Notes: generated from the letters alone by a model not told the origin. A stretch of 64,000 nt of DNA from CAIOYC01 sp038327995 (GCA_038327995.1 JBBQLP010000004.1:23899-87898); one strand, 5' to 3'. Positions 53,504 through 63,309 are shown, counted from the stretch's first letter. Program-made: numbers and translations.

Positions 53504-54963
53504 GCGGCCGATCCTGAGTTGAGTCCGCGAGCGCGAACCAGCCGCAAGCCCTCGGTCAAACGGCTGCGCGCCCCGCCTGCGTCCAGCGCCAGAACAGCGA
53601 GGGCGTAGGTCAGCCCGCCTGTGACGGCCTTGAGCAGCACCTCGCCAACGCCGCCAGGGGTCGGCAGGCAAAGCACAACCGCCGCCATCGCCAGCGACGC
53701 CGCCGCGACCTTGGCCAAGGTGATCCACGGCACCGGAAGGGGCAGGGCGCCGCGTCCCAGCCCGAACGACGCCCCCATGCCGAGTGCATAGCTGATCGCG
53801 GTGGCCCACAGTGCTCCGTCCAGGCCGAAGCGGGGGATTAGGATGAGTGTGAGAATGAGGTTGGCGACGGCCGGAATCGCCATGGCTGCGAGAAGGCGCC
53901 TCGTGCGCCGCGCCAGAGTGAAGGCGGTGTGGAAATAATAGGTGGTCATGCCCGAAAAGAGCGCGCCGATAGCGATCCAGGGGGTGACATGCGCTGCCTG
54001 CGTCGCCAGACCCGGCCCCACCATCAGGTGCGCCAGCGGTTGTGAGACGAGAGCGACGCCGAGAGCGGCGGGGATTGCGATCAGCAGCATCAACTCGGCT
54101 TGAGCCCTAGCGATGACGCGCAGAGCGTACTCGCCCCCCTGTTCCAGCGCCGCTACGCAAGCTGGTCCTCCCGCCATGCCGAGCCAGATGAACATCACGT
54201 CCAAGGTGCGGCTCGAGAGACTGTAGCCCGCGTGATAGGCGCCGACGGTGGCTTCATTCAGATAGGCGGCCAGCACGAAGCGGTCTGTGGTGGCGAGAAC
54301 GAGGCTCATCACCAGCGAGAGCGACAGGGGCAGGCCGTAGGCGAGGTAGCCGTGGAGGCGCTTCTTTTCGAACCGCCCCGCTCGCGCCGGACCGATCTCA
54401 GAGGGTAGGGCGGCGAACAAGAGTATGCCCGAGGCAATCCCCATCCCTGCCAGCGGGGCCGCGCCCCCAAGGCCGAGAAGCGCCAGCCCGCCGCCGAGCA
54501 GAAAACCGCCGCCCGTCTGCAACATATCGAACACGGCGTAACCCTTGACCTCGCCCGCCGCACGCCGCCGTTCCTGCGCTAACTTCAGCAGGCTACGGGT
54601 CAGGATCGAGGCCAGGCCCGCGCCGATGGCGAGCTTCAGTCCCATCGAGACCGGCAGAACGAGCAGGATAAAGCCCGCTACAACCGGCAGCGCCGCCAGC
54701 ATGACGAGATAGGTTCGGTATAGGGTGGCCTGAAGGTTCGCCCGGCCCGCCTCATCCGGCTCCGCCATGTAGAAGCGAGCCATGGCTGCTTCGATCCAGG
54801 TGAACAGGCAAGTGTGCATTAGGCTCATCACCGAAAAGCCCAGCGCATAGGCGCCGTAGTCGGTGGGCGAGAGCAGGCGCGTGAACACCACAATGGAGCC
54901 GAAGCCCGCTACGGCCTGCACGATATTGACCGGCAGATAGCCGATGAGGCCGCGCTTCAGCAT
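53500..54963 (-). CDS. hfsF: Holdfast oligosaccharide flippase HfsF (Wzx-like)
   Basis: A 487-residue polytopic protein of the MVF/PST superfamily with about 12-14 hydrophobic segments. It begins LKRGLIGYLPVNIVQAVAGFGSIVVFTRLLSPTDYGAYAL, the signature N terminus of Wzx flippases, and continues with conserved RFVLAAYLNEATVGAYHAGYSLS. It would move the lipid-linked repeat unit across the inner membrane for assembly. It begins 3 bp after the hfsE stop and its own stop overlaps the hfsG start. Confidence 0.88.
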   Translation of the reverse strand: MLKRGLIGYLPVNIVQAVAGFGSIVVFTRLLSPTDYGAYALGFSVMSLMHTCLFTWIEAAMARFYMAEPDEAGRANLQATLYRTYLVMLAALPVVAGFILLVLPVSMGLKLAIGAGLASILTRSLLKLAQERRRAAGEVKGYAVFDMLQTGGGFLLGGGLALLGLGGAAPLAGMGIASGILLFAALPSEIGPARAGRFEKKRLHGYLAYGLPLSLSLVMSLVLATTDRFVLAAYLNEATVGAYHAGYSLSSRTLDVMFIWLGMAGGPACVAALEQGGEYALRVIARAQAELMLLIAIPAALGVALVSQPLAHLMVGPGLATQAAHVTPWIAIGALFSGMTTYYFHTAFTLARRTRRLLAAMAIPAVANLILTLILIPRFGLDGALWATAISYALGMGASFGLGRGALPLPVPWITLAKVAAASLAMAAVVLCLPTPGGVGEVLLKAVTGGLTYALAVLALDAGGARSRLTEGLRLVRARGLNSGSAA

Positions 54964-54966
54964 GGC

Positions 54967-56475
54967 TCAGCGCACCACATTTCGGGCACGGATCAGGGCT
55001 GGGATGGTCGCCGCGAGGATATAGAGGTCGAACCAGAAGGACTGGCTCTCGATATATTCCACGTCGAGCGCCACGCGCCTGCGCACCGCTTCGGGCGTAT
55101 CCACCGCGCCTATGGAGCCGTTGATCTGCGCCCAGCCGGTCAGCCCCGGCTTCATGCGGTGACGCCAGGCGTATTCGGCGACGAGGCGGGCGGAATCCTG
55201 CCCCTCGGTCTTCATGCCGATAGCGTGGGGGCGGGGCCCGACCAGCGACATCTCTCCGGTCAAGACGTTGAAGAGTTGGGGCAGTTCATCCAGGCTCAGC
55301 TTGCGGATCACCCGACCGATGCGGGTCACACGATCGTCGTTGGCGGACACCTGCCGGGCGGCGGTGGCGTCGGCGGCTTCCGCTCGCATGGAGCGGAACT
55401 TCCAGACGGTGATGGCCTCGTTGTTGAAGCCGTGGCGGCGTTGGCGGAAGAAGATCGGACCGGGGCTGTCGAGCCTCACCGCGAGGGCTACCAACGCCAT
55501 CACCGGCGCGGCGACAAGAAGGGCCAGCGTTCCGAAACTCACGTCCTGAACCCGCTTGGCGAAGGCGCGGCGCTCGTTCTGGTCAGGGCCGGAGACCTGC
55601 GCCAGCGAGGTGTTGGCGAGACGCGACAGGGCGTGGGTTCGCGCCTCCGCGCCGTCCACGTCCATGAACAGGGTCACGGCGTTGGGCAGCAGGCGCAGCC
55701 GGTCTATCAGATCGCGCACCCGCGCCTGGGCCGAGGGGGCCACGGTGATGACGATCCGGTCCACGTAGGGAAGCAAGGGGTGGGCAAGGAGAGCTGTGGT
55801 GTCGCCCAATACCGGCACGCCGGAAACGTCGCCCGGTGAGCGGCTCAGCCGGTCGTCGAACACCCCCAGCACCGCCACTTCGCGGGTCAGGAGCGCGGAC
55901 TGGATCAGCTTGCGGGCATTCTCCGTGGCGCCGACAACCACGATGTTGGGGGTCATGCGACCGGCGGCGCGCCACGCCTGCACCCTCAACCACCAGCCGG
56001 TGTGGGCGCTTAGCAGAGCGACTGCGAGTGTCCCGCTCCAGGTCGAAGTGACGAGCGCCCGCGCCCCAATCACCAGTCCGATTAAGGCTGCGATCATGCT
56101 GGCGCAGAGCAACACCCCAGCCACCTTGGCGAGGTGCGCCGTGAGCCGCTCACGCTGTGTGAAGGCATAAACCCTGGCGGCGGACAGGAGGCCCAGCGCC
56201 GCGCCTGATCCGATCAGGGCCGGCAGCACCTCTCCGAAGGGGAGACGCAACAGGTTTGTCCGCGTCAGCCCCGCCGCGACCACCACCGCAGCGGCGATGA
56301 TGACAGTGTCCAATGAGCCAAAGGCGCGGGCGAGGGCGGCGGCGCTGATCCGGGTGCGGGTGGAGGCCAGGGCGACCGGACGCAGGGGGCCGCGCTGAAA
56401 CACCGGCTCACCGCCCGACCTTCCGCCAATCGGGAAGCCGGCGGTATCGGCTGCGAGCGGAGACGCGATGGTCAT
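54967..56475 (-). CDS. hfsE: Undecaprenyl-phosphate sugar-phosphotransferase HfsE
   Basis: A 502-residue polyprenyl glycosylphosphotransferase that starts holdfast repeat synthesis. The N-terminal half has several membrane helices and a nucleotide-binding-like CoA_binding_3 domain (NIVVVGATENARKLIQSA). The C-terminal catalytic domain follows a further helix: DSPGPIFFRQRRHGFNNEAITVWKFRSM, RKLSLDELPQLFNVLTGEMSLVGPRPH and RMKPGLTGWAQINGSIG. GGAAC precedes the ATG. First gene of the hfsE-F-G-H-GT2 operon, 150 bp from tRNA-Ser. Confidence 0.9.
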   Translation of the reverse strand: MTIASPLAADTAGFPIGGRSGGEPVFQRGPLRPVALASTRTRISAAALARAFGSLDTVIIAAAVVVAAGLTRTNLLRLPFGEVLPALIGSGAALGLLSAARVYAFTQRERLTAHLAKVAGVLLCASMIAALIGLVIGARALVTSTWSGTLAVALLSAHTGWWLRVQAWRAAGRMTPNIVVVGATENARKLIQSALLTREVAVLGVFDDRLSRSPGDVSGVPVLGDTTALLAHPLLPYVDRIVITVAPSAQARVRDLIDRLRLLPNAVTLFMDVDGAEARTHALSRLANTSLAQVSGPDQNERRAFAKRVQDVSFGTLALLVAAPVMALVALAVRLDSPGPIFFRQRRHGFNNEAITVWKFRSMRAEAADATAARQVSANDDRVTRIGRVIRKLSLDELPQLFNVLTGEMSLVGPRPHAIGMKTEGQDSARLVAEYAWRHRMKPGLTGWAQINGSIGAVDTPEAVRRRVALDVEYIESQSFWFDLYILAATIPALIRARNVVR

Positions 56476-56625
56476 GCAGGGTTCCGGATCATGCGGGCCG
56501 CAGTCTAAGCGAAGGGATTGAGCGTCCCGTTAACGCGCCCGCCGCGCCGCTATTCTGGCCCTCTTAGGCGTCCAATCCTTGTCGTTGCCATGACCCGGTG
56601 AACCCGCTATCCACCCCCGCTCAGA

Positions 56626-56715
56626 GGTGACGTGGCCGAGTGGCTGAAGGCAACGGTTTGCTAAATCGTCATACCCGAAAGGGTATCCAGGGTTCGAATC
56701 CCTGCGTCACCGCCA
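56626..56715 (+). tRNA. tRNA-Ser (anticodon GCU)
   Basis: A 90-nt class II tRNA: acceptor GGTGACG/CGTCACC, anticodon stem ACGGT/ATCGT around TTGCTAA (anticodon GCT), a long variable arm (TACCC-GAAA-GGGTA) and T arm CAGGG-TTCGAAT-CCCTG. CCA is encoded. A block of different character starts right after it. Confidence 0.97.
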
Positions 56716-57317
56716 TAAGTATTGAATTTATTGACTATTTTGGCCATGACCCAACTCTTTGACCCAGACAAGGCCGTCCAGCGCTAGTTTTGCCTTCAGC
56801 GTCGCGCTGACTTCGGACTCGGCTGACTGAGGCCGCGCTGGTCTAGCGACGCACCCGACCCGACATCCGGTTTCCAACCTAGTAGACCTGGCGCAGTCAC
56901 AATTCGACGTGCAGACGCTTTGTCATGCGCGAGTGTGGTGTCTACCGAAGGGGCGTGCTTTCTCGGATAATCCCGGGCATTCACCCCGCACCTGAGATAG
57001 CCGGCGGTGCGTAGGAAGATGAAAACGGGACTCCGTCTTGTTGTTGTCTATCAGACGCCAAAGGCTGGGGACGCCTCTTAGGCGACGTTGGGAACGTCCG
57101 GTTGCTGGCACGTGGAGCGTACATGTTGTGTGGCTAGTCGCTGTCCGGAACGCCCGTTGGTCAGCTTCTCATCCAAACACGTCCCGCAACCCGTAAAGAT
57201 CGACCCACCCTAGGAAAGTCTGCTTCAGACCAAGAGCGTGGACTATACGGTGCCAAAGGCCGGTCGACGTGCTTCAAGGAATTGGAAAAACACTGCTTTG
57301 TGGCGCATAGCTCGCCC
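56716..57317. other. Non-coding region after tRNA-Ser
   Basis: About 600 bp without a gene I can support. It begins with an AT-rich stretch (TATTGAATTTATTGACTATTTT) directly after the tRNA, then drifts through short, unconvincing open frames on both strands with no ribosome binding sites. No integrase and no copy of the tRNA 3' end were seen. The 3' part must hold the AraC-type gene's promoter. Confidence 0.5.
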
Positions 57318-58394
57318 ATGGCGCCTAGCAGACGCGAGTTTTATGTCGATGATGTCGGGCTTACACAGCGAACGGCGGAGCTCGCGCCTCTAGCCGAGTT
57401 GATTGCAGCCGCATTGGATATGGGGGCGACGTCCCTCGTGCCGTTCGCGGAGAAGTTGGATCCATCGCGTCATCGAACGATCAACCTAGCCGATTGCTTC
57501 CGCAGTATGCGCGAGCTGGTTTTGAGCTATGGTGAAGAGACCTTCGCGTTGTCTGAACGGCCGATGATGGCCGGGACTTCAGAGTTGGTCTTCTCCCGAG
57601 CCGCGGGCGCGCGATCCTTGCTCGAAGCCATGCGTGAGATCGCTCGCACATACAACGTATTGCACGGCGACCAATTCAACCGTGTGGACCTACGAGGCCA
57701 GACGTTGTCCTACGTGCTCGACGACGACCGGTTCCCTTACACGCGACCGCGAGACGGCTTTTTGCATTTCTCACTGGAGTGCTCGTTGGTGTTCTTGCAC
57801 AGCGCGATCTGCGAGATAGCTGGGGAAGATCTTGGGCCATATGTGCGTCAGATATCCACCCGACGACCACGCACACACGAACTTTCAGGCACCTTGAAGT
57901 TCTGGAATGCTCGCGTTGTTTACGACGCGCCGGTCTATTCGGTGACCTACCACACCGCCATGGGCGAGCGGCCGCTTAGCAACGCAACGCAACGGTTGAC
58001 GGCGGACTTGGCGGTGCACAACCGCATTCTCTGTCTGATTAAAAGTCGCGAGTCGCTTGGTGAACCTGACGGTCGGTTTGAGGCGGAGGTGCGGCAGGCT
58101 TTTCGAGATGGATTGGAAGAACAAGAAGCTGTGGCACGCCATCTGGGGCTTAGCGTTGCAACGTTGCGACGTCGTTTGGCGGGCGAGAGTGCGAGCTTCC
58201 GCTCTATTCACCGCGAGCATATGCGCACGTGCGCCATCGACCTTCTGCGACAGGTGTGTCGTATCGGCGCGGCGGCCGACGCTCTGGGTTTCTCTGATAC
58301 GCGTAGCTTTACGCGGGCCTTTAAAGATTGGACGGGTCTGACGCCGTCGTCATTCCTGAAGAACGAGACCCAGCACGCAACGACTAAAGTGTGA
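57318..58394 (+). CDS. AraC family transcriptional regulator
   Basis: A 358-residue regulator. The C-terminal AraC domain has both helix-turn-helix motifs (EAVARHLGLSVATLRRRLAGES, then IGAAADALGFSDTRSFTRAFKDWTGLTPSSF). The N-terminal 240 residues resemble the arabinose-binding-type domain used by regulators of lipid and siderophore-related genes. The start is uncertain: ATG 57318 (MAPSRREFYVDD) is used, while the open frame allows a TTG at 57282. It sits 128 bp upstream of the TonB receptor in the same direction, so it may control that gene. Confidence 0.85.
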   Translation: MAPSRREFYVDDVGLTQRTAELAPLAELIAAALDMGATSLVPFAEKLDPSRHRTINLADCFRSMRELVLSYGEETFALSERPMMAGTSELVFSRAAGARSLLEAMREIARTYNVLHGDQFNRVDLRGQTLSYVLDDDRFPYTRPRDGFLHFSLECSLVFLHSAICEIAGEDLGPYVRQISTRRPRTHELSGTLKFWNARVVYDAPVYSVTYHTAMGERPLSNATQRLTADLAVHNRILCLIKSRESLGEPDGRFEAEVRQAFRDGLEEQEAVARHLGLSVATLRRRLAGESASFRSIHREHMRTCAIDLLRQVCRIGAAADALGFSDTRSFTRAFKDWTGLTPSSFLKNETQHATTKV

Positions 58395-58522
58395 GCGAAA
58401 TTGTTCCCTCGTAATTGACCCATCATGTCATCGACAAGCGGAGCCATGCGCTGCCAACTGACTTCAATAAGCCGTCCGACAGCACTCCAACGAGAAGTGC
58501 GGGGACGTATTGGGGGAGCATT

Positions 58523-60784
58523 ATGCAATTCACTCGTAAAGCCGCGCTACTCGCTGGCGTTTCGCTCAGCTTGCTGGGCGGCGGGGTCGCGATCGCCCAA
58601 ACGCAGTCAAACACTGCGCCAACGGACGTATCTGCCAGCGCCGCTCCCGAGCAGGTCGTTGTTACGGCCCGCCGCCGCAACGAAGTGCTGAAGGATGTCC
58701 CGATTGCGGTGACCGCGTTCACCGCAGCGCGCCTCAATTCACTGGGCGTGCGCGACATTACTGACCTGCAGACCACCACGCCGTCACTCACCATCTCGGC
58801 GGCGCGCGGCACCAACTCGACGCTGATCGCCTTCATTCGAGGCGTGGGTCAGCAGGACCCGCTATGGGGCTTCGATCCGGGCGTGGGCCTTTATGTGGAC
58901 GACATCTATATCGCCCGTCCTCAGGCCGCCGTACTCGACGTGTTCGATGTGCAGCGGATCGAAGTTCTTCGGGGACCCCAAGGCACGCTCTATGGGCGCA
59001 ACACAATCGGCGGCGCGATCAAATATGTCACCGCCAAGATCGGTTCGACGCCCGAGCTTAGCCTGAAGGGTCAATTCGGTTCCTATGGCGAGCATGACGA
59101 AATCGTTTCTGCAAAGGCGCCCCTGGGCGGCGGCTTCGCCGTTTCGGGCGCGGTGGCTAAATACGACCACGACGGCTACGGCAAGAACCTGAACACCGGG
59201 CACGACACCTACAACAAGGACCTGCTCGCCGCGCGGGCCAGCCTCGAATGGTCGCCGTCGAGCGACCTGTTCTTCCGGCTGGCGGGCGACCGGGTCAACG
59301 ACATGTCGAACGCTCGTCACGGGCACCGGCAGGCGCCCTACACCAATGGCGCGGGCGTGACTTTCGGCGTGCTGCCCGGCGTTTATGACACCATGGCGGG
59401 GGCCGGAGACAAGAACTCTGTCGTGGCCGAGGGCGCCTCGTTTCTGGCCGACTGGACTTACAGCCCGCACGTCACCTTCAAGTCGATCACCGCCTATCGC
59501 TCGGGCCGGACCGACGGCAACATCGACTTCGACGAAACGCCCCAGCCCTATCTCGACATTCCGGCCCACTACCGTGATCGCCAGTTCACGCAAGAACTGC
59601 AGATGTTGTTCAATGTGGACAGGCTGCATGGCGTGGCGGGGTTGTTTTATCTGAACGCAGACGCCTCCGGCGCCTTCGACACCGTGCTGACCAACGCGTC
59701 ACCAGCCATGGGCTTCACCATCTTCGATGGCGGCTATGTCGACACCAAGAGCTACGCGGGGTTCGTTGATGGCAGCTATGACGTGACTGATCGGTTCCAG
59801 GTTTCCGTCGGTGGTCGCTACACCAAGGACGAAAAAACCGGCCACGTCTCGCGGATCACCTACCTTGGCACCCGCAGCCCGTTCTTCGGCAACCCTGCCG
59901 CCGTTCAGCTCGGCACGCCCAACACTAACTACACCAACAGCAAAACCTTCCAGAAGTTCACCCCCCGGGTAAGCGCCACCTACAAGTTCAGCCCCGACAT
60001 CAGCGGCTATGCCTCCTATGGTCAGGGATTTAAGTCCGGCGGCTTCGACATGCGAGGCGACGCCAAGGCCTATCCCGCCACGGTCAATGGCTACAGGCCG
60101 GAAACCGTCAATACCTACGAAGTGGGGCTGAAGGGGTCGGTTCTGGACGGAAGCCTAAACTTCTCGTCCGCCATCTTCCACTCTGACTACAAGGACCAGC
60201 AGATCACCACCCAGTATCCCAACACGACCGGCGGCATCGCCAGCGTGGTCGACAACGTCGGCTCCAGCACCCTGGAGGGCGCCGAGTTCGAGGGAGGCTA
60301 CCGCTTCAACAGCGATTTCGTGGTCAACACTTCGCTGAGCTATATCCACACCAAGTTCGACAAATACATCGCCTTCGTTCCCGGCACGGGCTCAGGCACC
60401 GGGCTTATCGATGTGTCGGGCCAGCGCAAGCTTCAGAACACACCGAAGTGGACGGGAGCCGTCTCCGCCACGTGGAGCCACGATTTCGGCGAACATGGTC
60501 GCCTGGCGCTGACCCCGGTCGCCGCCTACCGCAGCTTTACACAGCAGTTCGAGACGGCGGTGCCTTTAATCGATCAGCCCGCCTACTGGCTTTATAACGC
60601 CGATCTGACTTGGACCTCTCCGAGCAAGCGCTATGAAATTGCCCTGCATGGGAAGAATCTTTCCGACGAGCACTACAAGATCGGTGGATACAACTTTCCC
60701 GGCGCACTTTTCGCCAACTCTATCGATGCCTTCTATGGCGCACCGAGAACCGTAACGGTCTCTATTGCCGCCAAGTTCAACTAG
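58523..60784 (+). CDS. TonB-dependent outer-membrane receptor
   Basis: A 753-residue receptor with a strong ribosome binding site (GGGGGAG) before MQFTRKAALLAG. The signal peptide is cleaved near AIAQ. The TonB box region reads EQVVVTARRRNEVLKDVPIAV, and the plug domain includes IRGVGQQDPLWGFDPGVGLYVDDIYIARPQ-type sequence and VQRIEVLRGPQGTLYGRNTIGGAI. The barrel follows and ends TVTVSIAAKFN-like. This subgroup is common in Caulobacterales and sphingomonads for uptake of hydrophobic or plant-derived molecules; the ligand is unknown. The intended transporter partner downstream is broken. Confidence 0.93.
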   Translation: MQFTRKAALLAGVSLSLLGGGVAIAQTQSNTAPTDVSASAAPEQVVVTARRRNEVLKDVPIAVTAFTAARLNSLGVRDITDLQTTTPSLTISAARGTNSTLIAFIRGVGQQDPLWGFDPGVGLYVDDIYIARPQAAVLDVFDVQRIEVLRGPQGTLYGRNTIGGAIKYVTAKIGSTPELSLKGQFGSYGEHDEIVSAKAPLGGGFAVSGAVAKYDHDGYGKNLNTGHDTYNKDLLAARASLEWSPSSDLFFRLAGDRVNDMSNARHGHRQAPYTNGAGVTFGVLPGVYDTMAGAGDKNSVVAEGASFLADWTYSPHVTFKSITAYRSGRTDGNIDFDETPQPYLDIPAHYRDRQFTQELQMLFNVDRLHGVAGLFYLNADASGAFDTVLTNASPAMGFTIFDGGYVDTKSYAGFVDGSYDVTDRFQVSVGGRYTKDEKTGHVSRITYLGTRSPFFGNPAAVQLGTPNTNYTNSKTFQKFTPRVSATYKFSPDISGYASYGQGFKSGGFDMRGDAKAYPATVNGYRPETVNTYEVGLKGSVLDGSLNFSSAIFHSDYKDQQITTQYPNTTGGIASVVDNVGSSTLEGAEFEGGYRFNSDFVVNTSLSYIHTKFDKYIAFVPGTGSGTGLIDVSGQRKLQNTPKWTGAVSATWSHDFGEHGRLALTPVAAYRSFTQQFETAVPLIDQPAYWLYNADLTWTSPSKRYEIALHGKNLSDEHYKIGGYNFPGALFANSIDAFYGAPRTVTVSIAAKFN

Positions 60785-60851
60785 GGCAATTTTCCTCCTG
60801 GCGACTTCGCGTAGCAACGAAGTCTCCCTTTTTTCTGCAAGGTTGTTGCGT

Positions 60852-61873
60852 GTGATCGGAGAGGCGGTGACTCAATCGAGCCATCCGAAAGCAGCCGCCT
60901 ATCGGACCTACGTACTGTCATTCTGATCTTCGTCTATACCTTCAACTTCATCGACCGGCAGATCGTCGGCGTGCTCGCTCCGGCCATCAAGGCCGAGCTT
61001 CACCTATCCGACACTCAACTCGGGCTGTTGGGCGGCTTGGCATTCGCCGTGTTCTACACTGGGTTAGGTCTGCCCATAGCAGCGCTCGCGGACCGCTGGA
61101 GCCGCACTTGGGTTGTGACGCTTGCTCTAGCTCTATGGAGCGCCTTTACCGCCGCCTGCGGCTTGGCCGGCAATTTCACCTCGCTGTTCATTGCGCGCAT
61201 GGGAGTTGGTGTGGGCGAAGCGGGCGTGTAGCGCCCGCGTATTCACTGATCGCGGACTACTTCCCACCCCATATGAGGGCTCGGGCCCTGGCCGCTTATT
61301 CCTTTGGTATTCCGATTGGCAGCGCGGTTGGAGTAACCTTTGGAGGGCTGGTGGCTGCGGCGGTGAACTGGCGTTTTGCGTTTTTGACGGTGGGGGCTGC
61401 CGGCCTGGTTCTCGCGCCGCTGCTTCGACTGACCGTGCGCGATCCTTGTTCTGGGTCGTTCCTGATGTCAAAATAATCCAAGCGAATGAGGGGGAGGCGT
61501 CGCCAACAGCTGTAGTCGCTGCGCCTGCTTACTCCTCGCCATGACATCCCGCTCACTGGCGCCGGCCTTAGTGCTTTTTCTGTTGCCTCAAGCGTTAAGC
61601 GTAGTCTGGCTAGGCCCTGTGATCACGGCGATTCAGCAATTAGTCCCAGCTCGCCAACGCTCAACCGCTTCGGCGGCGTTCCTGTTCGTCAACAATCTGG
61701 TCGGCCTGGGCTGCGGCGCGGTCTATTTCGGAGCGGTCTCAGATTTGTTGCGGCCGACCTTTGGCGCAGAATCGTTGAAGTACTCAATAATTAGCGGCCT
61801 CAGTTTCTACCTGGTTAGCGGCATATTGTTGTTGTTTGCTGCCCACCGGTTAGAGGAAAACTGGCTTGATTGA
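60852..61873 (+). pseudogene. MFS transporter, broken by frameshifts and a central deletion
   Basis: Fragments of one MFS protein follow in order: AAYRTYVLS in the first frame, then after a shift near 60920 ILIFVYTFNFIDRQIVGVLAP through FIARMGVGVGEAGV, then after another shift near 61230 YSLIADYFPPHMRARALAA through LLRLTVRDP. From about 61545 the C-terminal part resumes (LVLFLLPQALSVVWLGPVI to HRLEENWLD). The region between RDP and the last part lacks the roughly 100 residues expected for the central helices. It is next to the TonB receptor, the usual pairing for this MFS subgroup, so inner-membrane import is probably lost. Confidence 0.82.
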
Positions 61874-62077
61874 ACGTCGATGTCCCGGAACGGCGAGTTT
61901 GGGGAGGTATGGCTACCTCGATCTTGAGCCACACTCAGACTGCCCGTGGACCATTGACGCCACCCTAGCGTAGCCCTGAGAGGATAAAGACCCTTGGACA
62001 TCACTCCTTTTGCATATGTCGTATTCCGGGAGCGCATTTAACGACCGCTCTTGGGCGCACAGCGGCTGAGCGTCATC

Positions 62078-62746
62078 CTAACCAACAGTGCACAACACAC
62101 GAGCGAGGAACTCCCCACCCAGTCGAAGTCCCTCCTCATTGATGCTGTGGCCGAGGCCCCGCGCCGCATGTGTGCTGATCCCGAACCCCATTCCCTTGAA
62201 CTCGACCTCGGCCTGACCCATTGCGGCGAACGGCACCATCGGGTCGGCATCCCCATGAATCAACAGCAGGGGCGGCTTGGTCTTCACCTCAGTCTGCAAC
62301 GCTTCGGCGTCGGCCAGCATGCCCGAATAGCCTACGACCCCAGCAAGGACTTCGGACCGCCGGGGCCCCACATGGAGGGCCATCATGGTCCCCTGACTGA
62401 ACCCTACTAGCGCCACCTTTCTGTTCGGCAGATCGTAGGTGGTTCGGTGCATATCGATGAAGGCGTTCACCAGCGGCGCCGCCTGCCGCACGCCTGCGGC
62501 GCGGCTTTCCCGGCCAGGGTCAGCCAGCGACCACCATTGATAGCCGCCGGGCGCGCCAGGACAGACGTCCGGGGCGTTGGGAGCCATGAAGACGGTGTCG
62601 GGCAGGCTCGCGCGCCAGTAGGGAACGAGCCCCATCAGATCGTCGCCGTTCGAGCCGTAGCCGTGGAGCAGGACCATCATTGACCTGGGATCTCGGCCGC
62701 TCGCCGGCGCGGCCTCGGGTCCTTTGAGGCGGGTCAGTTCGGTCAT
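62078..62746 (-). CDS. Phospholipase/carboxylesterase family alpha/beta hydrolase
   Basis: A 222-residue cytosolic esterase: MVLLHGYGSNGDDLMGLVPYW at the oxyanion hole, catalytic Ser in VALVGFSQGTMMAL, Asp in LLIHGDADPMVPF and His in RGLGHSINEEGLRL. The length and motifs match the small carboxylesterase/acyl-protein thioesterase family. The ATG of MTELTRLKGPE was chosen; an open frame continues to 62893 but has no homologous character. Codon use returns to the GC-rich style here, suggesting the right edge of the accessory block. Confidence 0.88.
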   Translation of the reverse strand: MTELTRLKGPEAAPASGRDPRSMMVLLHGYGSNGDDLMGLVPYWRASLPDTVFMAPNAPDVCPGAPGGYQWWSLADPGRESRAAGVRQAAPLVNAFIDMHRTTYDLPNRKVALVGFSQGTMMALHVGPRRSEVLAGVVGYSGMLADAEALQTEVKTKPPLLLIHGDADPMVPFAAMGQAEVEFKGMGFGISTHAARGLGHSINEEGLRLGGEFLARVLCTVG

Positions 62747-62942
62747 TAGTAGGTCGTGCGGCAAACCGAAAGGCCGGTCAACGGCCCCCTGCTGGCCAAT
62801 GTCCGCTGGCGGAATTGCAGCGGGAGCCTGCTCGTCGCGTAGATGAGCCGGTTCGCTCGGCGTGCAGCGACTGGGCCATGACTGCAAAGTCATAGGAAGG
62901 TTTGGGTGGCTTGCGGGCTGCAGTCAGCATAACCCCCACTGC

Positions 62943-63272
62943 ATGGCACAAAAGCAGAGAACTATTGAAGTCGAGATCGACGTTGATGGGGAGCCCTATG
63001 TCTGGCGTGTTCAACGCCAGCCTACGTGGTCTAGCGACGCCGCCGGTTGGCGCGGCATGGCGATCGCCGCGCGTCACAAGGAAGGAAAGCGCGAAGCTGT
63101 ACTGGAGTTTCCGCCCGCGCCGGCTTCCAGACGGGGGACGCCGCTCATACAGCCCGCGCAAATCCCGCCACACGTTGTCGCTAAGGCCATCGCGTCTGCC
63201 ATCGAGGCGGGATGGGACCCGTTGTCTCGGGGTAAAACCGTCGCCATCCTTGTGGATGAAACTGGCGGTTGA
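62943..63272 (+). CDS. Hypothetical protein
   Basis: A 109-residue soluble protein starting MAQKQRTIEVEIDVDGEPY. The first half reads like a beta-sheet domain (VWRVQRQPTWSSDAAGWRGMAIAARH, AVLEFPPAP), the second has an amphipathic helix (VVAKAIASAIEAGWDP). I recognise no family. The regular codon pattern supports coding, but there is no clear ribosome binding site. It diverges from the carboxylesterase gene and converges on the next small gene. Confidence 0.55.
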   Translation: MAQKQRTIEVEIDVDGEPYVWRVQRQPTWSSDAAGWRGMAIAARHKEGKREAVLEFPPAPASRRGTPLIQPAQIPPHVVAKAIASAIEAGWDPLSRGKTVAILVDETGG

Positions 63273-63309
63273 CGATTTCGTTATCAGCCTGATCGCAAAA
63301 GGCTGAACT

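Noticed and set aside
56716..56860. Possible integrase remnant just after tRNA-Ser
   Set aside because: Short frames on both strands show no tyrosine-recombinase motifs and no start signals, and no copy of the tRNA 3' end was found to the right.
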